This document shows positions 52,633 to 64,000 of a DNA stretch of 64,000 bases, piece by piece. This DNA is from Euphorbia lathyris. Its lineage: Eukaryota > Streptophyta > Magnoliopsida > Malpighiales > Euphorbiaceae. The notes under the pieces are model-generated. The model was given only the letters and a program-made list of their open reading frames with translations, was not told where the DNA came from and searched no databases. Numbering within the stretch: position 1 is the stretch's first letter; each line of letters begins with the position of its first letter. Where the stretch lies: NCBI RefSeq assembly GCF_963576675.1, contig NC_088916.1, forward strand, positions 8,261,001 to 8,325,000. The letters are read 5' to 3'. The position numbers and the translations under genes were made by a program.

Positions 52633-55093
52633 CTATGCTTACTTTGTTTTTAACAAAGTAAGCTTTACTTTGTTTTTAACAAAGTAAGCTTTACTTTGTT
52701 TTTTCTACCATTGGATGAGCTTACTTTGTCAAAGTTGTCACACCCGACTCTAGACGACCTTAATCGGCATCGGGCGTGAAATAGAAAGATCACAATCAAT
52801 ACTTAATAGTCCCCAAATATCATAAATATTAGTTTTCTAGGTATTCCTCTTAAATGTATATTCTAAACACATCCATATTCCTATTACATTAAAATCTCAA
52901 CATATTTACTAACTTCCTCATATTACAATTAAATACTAAAGTTCTAATAATAATCCTAACAATAAGCAACAACTTTCGATCCTCGCCTACTCGGTTGGAA
53001 ACCTTCTCTCTATCCTGTACTTTCTCACCTAAAAACATTAAAACATTTAAAAAGGTGAGACGAAAATCTCAGTAAGCAATTATCAACTACATAAAATACT
53101 TATACTCAAAATAGCTATATATATATTTTAATTTTCAAAATGCATCATATAAAATTCATATCCTTAAAAATGAACACTTTTTGAATTAAACCATAATAAA
53201 ATACTCAAAATAGTACTTTTAACCAAATAGGCGTTTTAAAATATCATAAGCTTGTTATAAGCATTATTTCTCAAATATCACACATTGTAAAACTGTATTA
53301 AAATACTTAATACAAAACTTGTATTCAAAATAGCTATATATATTTATTTGTTTAAAATGTCAACTAAACAAAATCAATAGGTTTGCAATTAACCATTTAC
53401 TCAAATCAACCGTAAATCAATAGTTACTTCATAAACCGTATATCAATAATACTTCACAAATCGTATCTCGATGAACACAACACAAACTGTATATCAATAA
53501 ATTCATCACAAATCGTATCTCAATAAATACTTCATAAACTGTATCTTAATAAAATACTTTATAAACTGTATCTCAATAAATATTTCATCAACTGTATCCA
53601 TTCGAGATATAATCCCCGTATGTATCAATCCCCACAATACAATAGAATCGAGATATCTCATAATTTTGCCTATCCCGCATGGTCTTACTCAACACTTCTT
53701 TGCCATACCTGATAGGTCTTTCAACTGTGTACACAGGCCGTATTTCTCACTAAATACGAACTTTAATTAAAGCCACCTATCCGGATTACTCTTGATGGAT
53801 ACTAAAAACATTATAATTTCATAATATAACTTAAAATCAGAAATATATCATAAATCAACATCATAAAGTTTCCAAGTACTTTTCTCAATCAATTTCCAAA
53901 ATATTCAATCATAAACCATAATTGTACTAAAATCACCAATAAATAATTTATTGATATATTTATCAATAATAACTTCAATTTCTTAAAACTAAAGACATAA
54001 AATCATCATATATATATACTTTATTTTCAATAAACCATAATTTCATCAAAGCTACTATTTTAACAATCTTTAATTAAAACTAAAATTTACTTTGAGAAGT
54101 AAATTTATAGAAAATCACTTGATATATACTTATACATTTGTTCATAAATCAATTATCAATAAAGTTTCTCAATACACTTCATTTCTTTAAATTCAACTCT
54201 TCAAAATATCAAATCTTACACAACTAGTAATCAAATATATTAAAGTTTATCAAAACAAAATCTCAATCATATATATATAATTATATATTATCGGTTAAAA
54301 TTAACATGGAAATACATATATAATTACTTGAACTTAACTTTAAGCTCATGTTAAAAACTAATTTATAAAAACTCCAATTAATGAAATGCATGTCAAAAAT
54401 CACCACAAAACTTTAATTTTCTGGAAAATATAGAGTTATATATACATATATATACATAAAAACTCTAAAGGGTAGTTGATAATTACTTACTTTAGCACTA
54501 ATTGAGAGAAAAACACATTAAAACCTCAAATCTTCCCCTCTCATCTGCTTAGGACGAATCCATCATAGAAATTTCCAAATCCAAATTACACCCTCCACAA
54601 TGTGTATTAGGATGTCTAGAAGCTACTGTAAAAAAATCAACTCGATCCGACGGTTCAATCTCTAGATATCAAGGTATGATCAAAACTAGGTAAAATTGGG
54701 ATAAAATGAAGAACAATGGAGATGGTGGAGATGATTTTTTTTCTTTTCCTTTTGGGGTAATGAAATCAACAGCCTTGAACCACGAAATTGGCTTCTCAAT
54801 TTGTGGGATTTATGTTCCCAATGAGAGAAAATGCTCATTTTGGTCCCTCTAAAATTTAACTTCTTTTAAAACTTACCCTAAACTTTTAATTTTACACTTA
54901 AAATATAAAATTGAACTCCAAACTATATCCATAATATCCAATTAACTGTCCAATCAATAAATAACTATAATATAACCTAATATTAGAGTATAATAACTAA
55001 AATTAGGGACACGGATGTGACAAAAGTTCATCACCATCCAATGGTGGAAAAAACAAAGTAAGGCTTAGTTTGTCAAAAACAAAGTAAGCATAG
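52633..55093. mobile_element. Foldback MITE interrupted by a solo LTR
   Basis: The left arm, 52633-52735, starts CTATGCTTACTTTGTTTTT. The right arm, 55023-55093, ends with its exact reverse complement. The arms pair over most of their length (accattggat / atccaatggt near the centre), so before the LTR arrived this was a hairpin element of about 170 bp. The motif aacaaagtaagcttta is repeated in the left arm. The outer duplication is not clear. Confidence 0.8.
52731..55027 (-). mobile_element. 2.29-kb solo LTR with AAAGT target duplication
   Basis: The LTR is 52736-55022, flanked by AAAGT (52731-52735 and 55023-55027). On the minus strand it begins TGTCACATCC and ends GGGTGTGACA, as in the element at 36167-39060. 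The last 350 bp share many blocks with that LTR (gtacaggata, gtctcacctttttaaatg). No second LTR or interior is present, so unequal recombination removed them. It contains an array of eight or so units of about 28 bp at 53398-53600 (variants of aaactgtatctcaataaata). Confidence 0.88.
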
Positions 55094-55223
55094 TCTAACC
55101 CTTAACGGTATTAGAGATATCAAATTTATAAATTAAAAATATTATAAAATTCAATATACATAAAAATTAAAAATTAAAAAATATAAAATATAAATTTCTT
55201 GAAGTAAAACTATTATTATTATT
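55094..55223 (+). other. G6 intron 1, up to the LINE target
   Basis: It matches 32380-32480 of G3 (acataaaaattaaaaa, aatttcttgaa) and ends at the ATT microsatellite used as target by the long LINE. Confidence 0.7.
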
Positions 55224-55391
55224 TTTTTTTATAGAAATTGGGACGAGACAGAACTTGAGCGGGGTGAGCACCCATGGCCCAAGAACTGACAAACCCACAA
55301 TATATTAATAAAATAAAAAATGAGTGTTTGAACAAGAGAAGAGAAAGGAGAACAAACAAAAAGAAGGGGGGAGGAGAAAAGTTTAGAAAAG

Positions 55392-58300
55392 TCAAGAAAA
55401 ACGCAAATGAGAAATACTACAAATGTCATCATTGATAAACCTGTGACAAAAAGCAGGAGTTGAAGGCCACCAATTGATCACTGAGGAAGAGACTCCAAAC
55501 TTAGCCAGCGCATCAGCAACTCTATTTCCTTCCCTAAAGATGTGAGAAAAAAGAATGTTCATCCTAGAGCAAATGCTGAGACAATGCAACCACTCTTGAC
55601 GAATACTCCAAGGAACATCCATGGAACGATGTCTAAGCAGATTAACAACGTACAATGAGTCTGACTCAACCCAAAGCTGATGCCAATTTTTCTCCCAAGC
55701 AAGTTCAATTTTGAAAATAGCGGCTCTCAATTCAGCCATATAAGCAAAAGGAGGGGTAGAAAAAGCAAAACAGCCTTTGGGAAATCCTCGATAGTTGCGA
55801 AAAATACCACTCGCTCCTGCCTCGCCAGGAGTGCCAAAAGCAGAGCCGTCCACATTGAATTTAACCCAGCCCGAAGGAGGTTTAAGCCAATGGACCGGAA
55901 TAATGTTGGGAGCTGGGGGCGGCCTAGGAGAAGCCAGAAGACGTGATAAGATAACATCATCTCTCTTTGAAGAGCAAAAACCTTTAGAAGTGGCAGAGGA
56001 CTCTCGAATCATTCGAAAGAGGGTGATCTTCGAGTGCTGAATAGAAGGAGAAACTTTCTTAAAGATTGCTTCATTCCTGCAATGCCAGATTAACCAGATG
56101 CAAGTGACAACTGCAACACGCCAGATCATCGACACCTGGGAGCCAAAATGAATGCTACAAAGAGAGCTGAGGAAGTGGATGAATTGGGAATAACGAGGCA
56201 AAGAGCAGTCAAAATGAATCTCAAGGGCCCTCCAAAGAGAATTTGCAAAAGAACAGCTAATGAATAAGTGGTTAATGGATTCAGCATCCCTACCACAAAG
56301 AACACAGCGAGAGGCAAAGGAGAATCCAAGACGCTGCAGGAGGTTGTGAGTCGGAACCCGACCATGCAAAACTCTCTAGAAAGTGAAGGAACGAGAAGGG
56401 GGAGTATGAGCATTCCAAACAAATTTATACCAGTCCACCGAGGAGGAACTAGGACTGATAATCGAATAGTACTCTTTGGCAGAGAAAATACCCTTCATAG
56501 AGGGCTGCCAAGCACAGAAATCAAGATCATCTCTACCCCTGTGAATAGAATGAATACTGTCTTGAACAACCGAAGGAAGACTACCTAAGTTAAGCCACTC
56601 CGAATTTACCAAAAAATCATCAACAGAATTAAAGCGTGAACGCTTATCCTGATGATCAAGACCCAATCTGTCCGCCGCCGATGGGACTATCCACCTATCC
56701 GTCCAGAAATTAAGCGAAGAAGATTGGCCAATCCACCAAAAGGTCTGGTCCCAAATGGAAGAATAAACAAACTTACAAGAAGACCAAATCGAGGAAGGAG
56801 CAATGGTAGCTTTAGGCAAACTAGAGACAGCCATAAATCTAGATTTCATCATAGAAAGAGCTAGACTGGTACCTTGAATAAGTTCCCAACACATCTTGCC
56901 CAAGAGAGCCTGGTTAAAGATCCTAAAGTCCTTAATGCCCAAACCACCCCCTTCCAAACTTTTGCAACAAGTCTGCCAGGGAACCGTGATTAGTTTCCTT
57001 TGATCGATACAACCCGTCCAAAGGAAGTTTCGAACACTTCTATTGAGTTTATTCAACAATCCCATTGGCCACTTATAGATCAAGAATGAGTGAACCAGAG
57101 AACCAGTAATAGCAGATTTAATTAGAGTTAAACGCCCTGCAAAGGAGAGAGAGCTACCTTTCCACTTGCTAAATTGAGAGAGAAATTTATCAGTGAGACT
57201 GCTGAGATGACGAGCCCTAGGAGCTCCTTTGAATAGAGGGACTCCTAAGTAATTGAAAGGGAGAGACTCCAAACGGATGCCAAGGCAGTGAGCAAGACGA
57301 ATCCTTCTCGGAGGACTTACCTGAGAACCAAAAAAGATAGCAGATTTGTCCCAACTAACCTGCTGACCGGATATCTGTTCATAGAGCAGGAAGAAATCCT
57401 TGAGAGCATGGAAGTTACTCAAGGATGCCACTCCAAAAATGAGCATGTCATCAGCAAAAAGAAGATGAGAGGGAAAAGAATTTCCTCCAGAATAATACAT
57501 GGGAGAATAAGAACCCTCCCTCACCATCTTATCAAGCCAACGAGAGAAAAAATCCTCAGCAATGTCAAACAAAAGAGGGGAGAGGGGGTCCCCTTGTCTA
57601 ACCCCGCTAGAACAATGAAAGTAACCTTTTGGAGAACCATTAATCATCACAGAAATACGAGAAGAAGCCAGAATGTTTAGGATCCAATCCCTGAAAGTGA
57701 GAGAAAAACCGAAAGAATCTAACACAGCCAAGAGGAAGTTCCAATCTAAAGTATCAAAAGCCTTACGAATATCAATTTTTAAGGCCATGTGTCCACCAAA
57801 ACATTTTCTGTCAAGCATATTGACTCCCTCAGAAGCTAAGGCAATGCACTGATGTATGCTTCTACCTTTAAGGAAACCATACTGGTTGGGAGAGACAATC
57901 CTTGCTGCAATAACTGCAAGGCGATCAGCAAGAATTTTTGAGATGATTTTAAAACCAAAGTTACTCATCACAATTGGGTGAAAATTTTCAATTCTGTCAG
58001 CTTCAACAACTTTAGGAATTAGAGCCATAATACTAGAGTTTAAACCAGGAAGGATGCAACCATGATCAAAGAAAGCCTGAACCATATTGTAAACATCCTT
58101 CCCTATAATATCCCAAAAGAATCGATAAAAAATACCCCCAAAACCATCAAGGCCAGGGGCACTATCAGGATCCATAGAAAATACCGTGTCTTTAATAGTT
58201 TCAATGGAAGGTTTAGAAGTTAATTCCTCATTTTCCAAAGAAGTTACTAAGTTGGGAATTACCTCATTAATTGCAGAAAGATCAACAAGTTCCCTAGAAC

Positions 58301-59508
58301 TACGAAAGAGATTAGAGAAATACTCAATTACATGATTAGATAATCTAACCGTGTCAGAAGTAGGACCCTTATCTCCGATCCTCAAATGATGAATGCCGGC
58401 CCATGTCTTTCTAACTCTAGCAGACCTTTGAAAAAAGCTAGTGTTCCGATCTCCCTCTTTAAGCCATTTAACACGGCTTTGCTCTCTGTACATCATCTCC
58501 TACCGAAGAAGTTGTAAATCAAGGTTGGAACAGGCGGCAGAAGCAGCATTACTCAACTCCGGAGAATCACCCTGTTTAGAAATTTGCTTTTGAATATCAG
58601 CAAGATGAACTTCAGCCAGGTGGATATTAGAATCATTTCTGCCAAACACGTTTTTATTCCAATCCCTGAGAATAGGCCTAAGGGTGCGAAGTTTATAACA
58701 TAATAGTTGAGCAGGAGGGAGAGAGATGTGGGATGTAGTCTAGTGATTAGTAATAACCCCCTTTAAGGAATCATTAGTGGTCCACATTGCATGGAATCTG
58801 AACCTAGCAATCCTTTGATCCCCAAGCCTGCATTGAAGGAGCATCGGGCAATGATCAGAACTACCTTGCCAAAGCCGAGCAAGAGATAGAGTCCCAAGAA
58901 TCCAAAAAGCCCTCAGACACAAAAGCTCTATCCAGTCTACATTCAACATGAGCGGCCCTATGTCGACCATTGGACCAAGTAAACCTCTGACCCAAAGTAT
59001 CAATATCAATAAGATCACAATCATCAATAAAATTCCTGAATTCCCTGCAGGATCCAGCAGCAGGAGGGGAACCAAGCTTCTCATGAGAGCCCGTAATAGC
59101 ATTGAAATCCTTAAACACCAACCAATTATTATTTGGAAAGGCACAACTATAAAGAGATGACCACAACTCCCTTCTTTCCGAAGCCAGGTTACTACCATAA
59201 ACAAAAGAAATCAAAAAAGACTTATCACCCAGCTGGTGTTAAATAGTAACATGTTGGGCATGAGAAGAATGAAGAGAAAGAGAAGAAGCATCCCTAGATA
59301 GAAGCCAAAGAGTCGGCGAATCTTTATCATTCCAGGCAAATAGAGAAAGACCCAGAGATCTCCAAAACCAATCAGCAGTGTCAGTAAAACAAACAAGAGG
59401 TTCTGCAAGACACAAAAAATCAGGACGATGTTGTTGGCACAGAAGCTTCAGGGCTCGTTTAGTGCGATCATTACCGATGCCCCTACAATTCCAACATAAC
59501 ACAATCAT
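55392..59508 (-). pseudogene. LINE ORF2 (endonuclease, RT, zinc finger, RNase H), broken
   Basis: ATG 59508 starts MIVLCWNCRGIGN (endonuclease). There is a stop near 59238, then SFVYGSN and FKDFNAIT (59214-58861), where the catalytic block normally starts with Gly. SSDHCP and the next part are in another frame (one frameshift near 58860), with a stop at 58740. The RT block 58496-56376 (706 codons) has FADDMLIF and the VRQGDPLSPLLF signature. A stop at 56378-56376 separates zf-RVT from RNase H (56369-55392: FNVDGSAFG, WVESDSLYVVN, REGNRVADALAKFG). Few lesions over 4.1 kb suggest a fairly young copy. Confidence 0.93.
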
Positions 59509-60938
59509 TGAAACCGCACTGGCGGCTTGCTATGCCGTTTACCACTGACCTCAATGGGAATGTTGTTATCTTTGTGCTTCTTCCTTTTCTGGACTTTAGA
59601 CCAAGTCGTTTCCTCTGTATCATTAACCACCTGCAAACTGTCACTGTTTTTTGAATGCTCGATGATTTGCAAATTAGGAAATTCAGAAGCCTGAGGATTG
59701 GGGTGAGAGGTTTGACAACCCAAGACCCTCATCTCTTTCTCAAGTTGATAAGATGGAAAACCAAGAGAAGGAGAGGCGAGGGCCGTGCCAGAATCAGAAT
59801 CAAAAACTGGTTCACTAATCTTGACAGAACTATGAAGTACCATCTGCCAGTCACAATTGTTAGTTTTGTCAGACTCAACAATGTCAGGAGCCCCTTTAGA
59901 GGATTCACCAGTATCAATGTGAACTCCATGCTTCTGTTGCCAAATTTGAGTAACTGACCTACCTCGGGGCTCGGGGGATCCCATCTTTTGCTTCCCATTT
60001 CTTTGCTTTGTGACAACATGTTCTTCACGGCGAAGATTCCTCCTACAAGCTCTAGCAGAATGACCAATGGAATGGCAAATGGAGCATAAGTCAGGAAGTC
60101 TTTCATATTCAAGTGAAATCCAATGCATAGAGGTGTCAGTATCCACCCTTAGTTTGTATTGAATTTCCTTAGAAAGCTCCACATCAATCAAGATACGAGC
60201 ATAATGACCCATTTCACCCTCCACAGTATTCTTGTCAAAACGAAGGGGCACCCCAATCGCCCTTGCAATGCTTGCCATGATCTGTTTATCCCAGAATTCC
60301 CAAGGAAGATTGTAGAATCGGACCCAAACTTGAGCAGATGTGGATTTGTGAGAATCCGGATTAAATCCCGGGCTCCAAGGAATGAAGCGCATAATCCCAG
60401 GCCTAAGAGCAATAGCACCACGACTCCAAACAGATTGGAGAGCCTCTGCGGTCGAAAGAATGATGTGGTAAAAACCTTTACCCAAAGAAATCAATTTCCA
60501 ATTAGGAGAGCAACCCCAAATAGTTGAAAGTTTAGCCTTCAAGTCCGGTTGCTTGCAAGGAGATTCCCCTTTAGCAAGAGTGATACGACCGATAATAGAG
60601 TGCTTACAAAGATTGAGCCTTTCATTATAAATATCTTGTTGTATTTTGACGGCTTTAAAACCGTCTTCTTCAGATATAAGAGATCGATCCACGGGGGTAG
60701 TATCATCAGGAGAAAAAGCCGCAGAAGGAGCAACACCAACAAGAGAAGCCGCATAGGACCTAGGTCCAGCAGAAGGCCCAGGTCTCGAAGGAGGACAAAT
60801 CTCAGCATTCCTAGATCCAAGCAAGACATGTTTAAGGAAAGAGGATCTTGAAAAAAGATGAGCAATGGAGCAATCCATCTCCATCAGATCAGCGAAAACC
60901 GACCAAAGAACCAACCATACACCAAACCCGAGCCTCAC
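59505..60938 (-). CDS. LINE ORF1: DUF4283 and zinc-knuckle protein (intact, 477 codons)
   Basis: The frame is open from ATG 60938 to TGA 59507-59505. DUF4283 lies at about residues 105-240 (SIIGRITLAKGESPCKQPDL... to ARILIDVELSKEI). A knuckle, CSICHSIGHSARAC (CX2CX4HX4C), lies at about 285-298, and the C terminus is basic (KRKKHKDNN). It would bind LINE RNA. Its stop overlaps the ORF2 start as ATGA, which points to coupled or reinitiated translation of ORF2. The start could also be a later Met (for example in MEMDCS, 60875). Confidence 0.88.
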   Translation of the reverse strand: MRLGFGVWLVLWSVFADLMEMDCSIAHLFSRSSFLKHVLLGSRNAEICPPSRPGPSAGPRSYAASLVGVAPSAAFSPDDTTPVDRSLISEEDGFKAVKIQQDIYNERLNLCKHSIIGRITLAKGESPCKQPDLKAKLSTIWGCSPNWKLISLGKGFYHIILSTAEALQSVWSRGAIALRPGIMRFIPWSPGFNPDSHKSTSAQVWVRFYNLPWEFWDKQIMASIARAIGVPLRFDKNTVEGEMGHYARILIDVELSKEIQYKLRVDTDTSMHWISLEYERLPDLCSICHSIGHSARACRRNLRREEHVVTKQRNGKQKMGSPEPRGRSVTQIWQQKHGVHIDTGESSKGAPDIVESDKTNNCDWQMVLHSSVKISEPVFDSDSGTALASPSLGFPSYQLEKEMRVLGCQTSHPNPQASEFPNLQIIEHSKNSDSLQVVNDTEETTWSKVQKRKKHKDNNIPIEVSGKRHSKPPVRFQ

Positions 60939-61754
60939 AAAAACATAACCCTAGCCCTTATAGGCGGAAGCCGAACAACGGCGGCACCAGCGTTAGGCGT
61001 CAGCTTTGTTAATTAAGAAAAGTTTATTATATCTTTTTATTTTGGCAACAAAAGTTTATTATATCTTTAATTAAAGATAATAATGGCCAAATAATTATTA
61101 GAAGCTAGTGCGTTGTTATTTTGGATTCCAAGAAAATAGATCCCACAATCTCAGATGCAAAGCAATTTAATTAAATAGATATTAAATAAAGGCAGCCTTC
61201 TCGACGTACGCGGAACAAACAAACAGATCCATGAAATCTGAGAAAAACCAGGCACGCGGATGCGAGAGGAGAAAGCGGCGGCGGTCAGAAGACGGCGGAG
61301 GAGGACAAACCAGAGCCGCAAATCCGACGAGCGGGACAGATCTGCGATCTCCCAAGCACCACAGAAGAACCGCGGCGGCGAGAGAAAGAAGGAGAGGATC
61401 GTCGGCGGCGGAGAAGGATCCGCGATTACGACCGGCGACGGACTCCTCGATCTCCCTGCAACCAAGAGAACCGCGGCGGCGAGATGACGGCGGCGGCAGG
61501 TAGCAAGAGTCGGCGGCAGAGAGAGTCGACCAAAACCTCAAACCCTAGCAGAGCCTCCGTCCTCTCGTCAAATCCAAATATCTTCGGTTAGGGAATTGGA
61601 ATGATTTAGATTGAGTTAAGATTCCAGACGTTTGTTGTCCAAAGGATATTCCGATATCACAGTCAAATATTATGAGCTTTTGTCAATCATATCATCACGT
61701 AATTGACGATAACGATTTTTCCGACCATTCTTCCATTTTCAATCTTGATGATGC
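60939..61754 (-). promoter_or_regulatory. LINE leader (5' UTR), GC-rich
   Basis: 61170-61560 is rich in CCGCCG-type words on the LINE strand and holds overlapping non-conserved frames (119 and 104 codons) that look like chance ORFs in GC-rich sequence. Plant L1 leaders often contain internal promoters, so a promoter role is inferred. 61565-61754 has no partner in G3, so I count it as part of the insertion. Confidence 0.5.
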
Positions 61755-61768
61755 CTATTATTATTATT

Positions 61769-62466
61769 ATTAGTATTATTAGTATTATTATTAACATGTA
61801 AATATAAATAAAATAATAAAGTATATATTTTATAATTGAACTAAAACTATTTTATCATTCAACTTAAAATATCTAAATTATTATACTTATAAATTTAATT
61901 TTATATATTTCTCAATTTTATATACTAAATAAAATTTATTAATATTACAAAGGTAAATCAATTTTTGGTATAATAATTACAAAACATACAATTGAAAAAA
62001 TTAGTATTAAATGATATTTTAAATATATAATTATTATATGTAATTATATATACATTAATTATTAGTAGATATAATAAATTACAAATTAGTTCACTGATTG
62101 AGGAGTCTTCTTGGTATTAAGAATTCGCTTCCTCGACTCCCCTTGTTTACAGAGAATGTTCTCTTACCGGCTCTCAAAGATGTGAAAATTTAGCTTTAAT
62201 TCAACTTAAATAGTGACCGACTCTAATCGAATCGAGTAGAGATGATTTTTGATAGCTCACGTTAATCGAAAACTAAAATGTTCCAGTTTTATCCCTACGA
62301 AAAGGGAAGCTAATTAATTTTTTAAATAAGATTCTCTTGGTCTCATACACTAATTTTCAGTTTAATGCATAAATTATCTTAGAATTACAAAATTGCACCT
62401 AACATTTGTCTAATTAACGAATTAATATGCATCTTAATTAAAACAGTACTTACCAAGTGACAACAG
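61769..62466 (+). other. G6 intron 1, last part
   Basis: It matches 32495-32821 of G3. An extra segment at about 62085-62325 (for example gaggagtcttcttggtatt) has no partner and no recognisable content. Confidence 0.6.
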
Positions 62467-63847
62467 AAATGAATATTGGAGGAAGTCAAGACAGCATTAA
62501 TGCTATTGGGATGGTCAACATAGCTACTCCAAATCCTAAGAACTATATGAAGTGATTGATGGTTACATAAAAGTCTCGTTTACTTTTATGCCTTTAATTA
62601 GGTTTTAATAATAAATATTAGTGTTTATTTGTTTTCAATTTATTGGGAGGTATTTATTTGTTTGTAATTGATTGGGTGACCAGTCTTTTAATAAAAAAAT
62701 TATTTAATGAATTAAATTTAAAATGCATTTTAATTAAAAATAAGCATCATTTCATTTCGACTAATAACGTAAAATAAGAAAATTCAACTTTTAGTCCAAC
62801 ATTATAAAAAATACTAATGTGTTAAAATTTTATATAAAAAATATTTATATTCTCTTCAAATAATCTTGTATTATCATATATCTTTTTTTTTTTTTTACGT
62901 ATTTTAGAAAGTATCCATGCTCTTAAATCCATTGTTAATTCTTCAAAAAAAAATCAATTGTTAATTTATTTTTTCAAATTACAATTGTGCATTTATGATA
63001 TTCAATACTTAAAGTTTAATATTTATTTTTTTAATTAAATTTTTACCTTTTCAAACTATATTGAATGAAAATAAATTCTTCATTTATTTTTATAATATTG
63101 TTTTTCCAGGAATGAGCAATTACTTCAATATAACACCACTCCTCCTGCTCGACCTGTTGTTGGAATTCCAATTTTACCCCATCATCAATTTTCTAATAAC
63201 ATGAATTATGGTGATTAATTATTTAATTAATTAAATGATTTTTCTTATAAAATATAAGAGCATCTCCAATAGCCTCTTAAATTGGCTTTTAAGTTAAAAT
63301 TTGAGGAGGGAGAATAAAAAATCAGCTCCAACAGCCTCTTAGTGGCTCCTCAAATCACTAAGAGCCTCTCCATCCTCTCTATTAATAGAGAGTCTCTCTC
63401 CACCTCTTAATACCTCCTAACTTCATTTTTTATTAATAATTTATTATTGATGAGTCTCTCTCCTCACACTATTGGTAATGTAGCAATAAATAATAATTTT
63501 AATAATAAAATAATAAATAAAGAGTGAATATAAAGAGCATTTTTAGAGATGATATATCTTAGCCACTCTTAAATCACTAAGAGTGAATTGTTTATATTAT
63601 TTTTAGAGAGTTCACTAAGAGTCTCTTGCAGATGCTCTAAAGTGGTTACACAATTAGTACTATTCAAAATTCTCTTATAAAAATTTATCAATATAATATA
63701 TGAAGGTGGGGATTATAGGAGCTCTCCAACATCATCGTTAAGGCGACAATATTTTGCATTCTACACTGATCAAAACAAGAGGTGCACAAATATGACTGCA
63801 ACACATATGATACTCCTATGTGGAGAAAAGGTCCACTTGGCCCCAAG
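62467..63847 (+). pseudogene. G6 exons 2 to 4 (frameshifted, continues past the window)
   Basis: Exon 2 is at 62467-62561 (MNIGGSQDS, with a lesion near its end), exon 3 at 63110-63210 (about 105 bp shorter than in G3 through an internal deletion) and exon 4 at 63706-63847. In exon 4 a one-base loss after the first cysteine (gcacaaatatgactgc) shifts the finger frame; [12 protein letters not shown] is still readable in the other frame. Exon 5 would be beyond 64000. With the Pack-MULE in exon 1, this copy is a pseudogene. Confidence 0.82.
63255..63640. mobile_element. Harbinger/Tourist-like MITE in G6 intron 3
   Basis: gagcatctccaatagcctct at 63258 pairs with the right end agagtctcttgcagatgctc (to 63637), with TAA on both sides. 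The 380-bp body contains several more copies of ctctta/taagag words. G2 and G3 have a short intron 3 (about 95-105 bp) without it. GAGCATCT termini are widespread in plant MITEs. Confidence 0.8.
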
Positions 63848-64000
63848 GTAAATGTATTTCTTTATCTTTTAATATTTTATTAAATTAATATATGTACCAC
63901 ATAGTAGTGGAGTTAGATTGAAAATTCGCAAGATTAATAAATGGAAATTCGTTAAATTTTTCTGAAATTTTTCGGGACTAAAAATCTGGGATGAAAAACT
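63848..64000 (+). other. Start of G6 intron 4
   Basis: It matches 34209-34360 of G3 and 18470-18590 of G2. The window ends within it. Confidence 0.7.

Larger units (their letters stand above)
55210..61768 (-). mobile_element. Second long LINE (about 6.5 kb) in G6 intron 1
   Basis: It reads on the minus strand: a GC-rich leader (61560-60939), ORF1 (60938-59505), ORF2 (59508-55392) and the 3' UTR with the family gggtgctcacccc/ccaatttctat end and poly(A) (T10 on + at 55222-55231). ctattattattatt on both sides (55210-55223 and 61755-61768) is the likely target duplication, but it is microsatellite. The better proof is G3 (32440-32500), which has the two flanks joined without the element. ORF2 is broken. 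Confidence 0.88.

Noticed and set aside
52736..55022. A complete LTR retrotransposon
   Set aside because: The ends are those of one LTR, and no internal LTR border, primer site or coding sequence is present, so solo LTR fits better.
61151..61541. Overlapping ORFs of 119, 104, 90 and 75 codons
   Set aside because: They lie in the GC-rich LINE leader, overlap in several frames on both strands and show no conserved motif.

Overview
The window is nuclear DNA of a flowering plant, most likely a eudicot. It is AT-rich, has introns with GT/AG borders, and carries a plant GATA-type zinc-finger family, F-box, BAG-like and PPR gene fragments, plant lineages of LTR retrotransposons, L1-type LINEs with DUF4283/CCHC ORF1 proteins, Emigrant/Lemi, Harbinger, CACTA and Mutator-like DNA transposons, a tRNA-derived SINE and a piece of plastid DNA. 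There is no bacterial-style operon and no CRISPR array. I cannot name the species.

The backbone is a tandem array of one small GATA transcription-factor gene, present as about six units or relics (G1 about 1.1-3.9 kb, G2 15.5-21.3 kb, G3 25.2-40.4 kb, G4 42.3-46.7 kb, G5 47.0-49.5 kb, G6 49.7 kb to the right edge). All copies run on the + strand and share introns, exons and intergenic sequence. Only G3 keeps an open frame across four exons (32823-40325, 184 codons plus stop). It encodes a GATA finger of unusual spacing, C-X4-C-X18-C-X2-C. A separate upstream exon (G3 31737, G6 50489) encodes a short peptide with an LxLxL (EAR-type) motif. The other copies are broken by deletions, stops, an inversion, a duplicated exon, or insertions.

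Almost everything else is mobile DNA in or between these copies. Left to right: the 3' end of a Tat-like Ty3/gypsy element with an antisense ORF (1-994); an Emigrant MITE (1628-2204); an old LINE tail (3.47-3.92 kb); fragments that look like a PARN-like deadenylase gene (6.26-7.38 kb); a full-length but broken LINE with 126-bp promoter-type repeats and a 17-bp target duplication (7849-14618); a CACTA end (to 15529); an F-box pseudogene inside G2 exon 3; a 724-bp palindromic element (20472-21195); a complete chromovirus-like retrotransposon (25673-31302) in G3 intron 1; a SINE, a composite plastid insert with trnI-CAU, a young non-autonomous LTR element (36167-39060) and a Harbinger MITE, all in G3 intron 4; a Harbinger element holding a truncated LINE inside G4 exon 5 (43256-46645); a LINE fragment nested in a Mutator-like element (48357-49179); a Pack-MULE with BAG-like and PPR fragments inside G6 exon 1 (50590-51608); a Lemi element (52133-52605); a solo LTR inside a foldback MITE (52633-55093); and a second long LINE (55224-61754) in G6 intron 1.

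Because the GATA copies are paralogous, many insertions have an empty-site copy in the same window. That fixes their boundaries and relative order directly from the sequence. No cellular gene other than G3 looks capable of making a full protein. All protein identities are from motif reading, without database searches.
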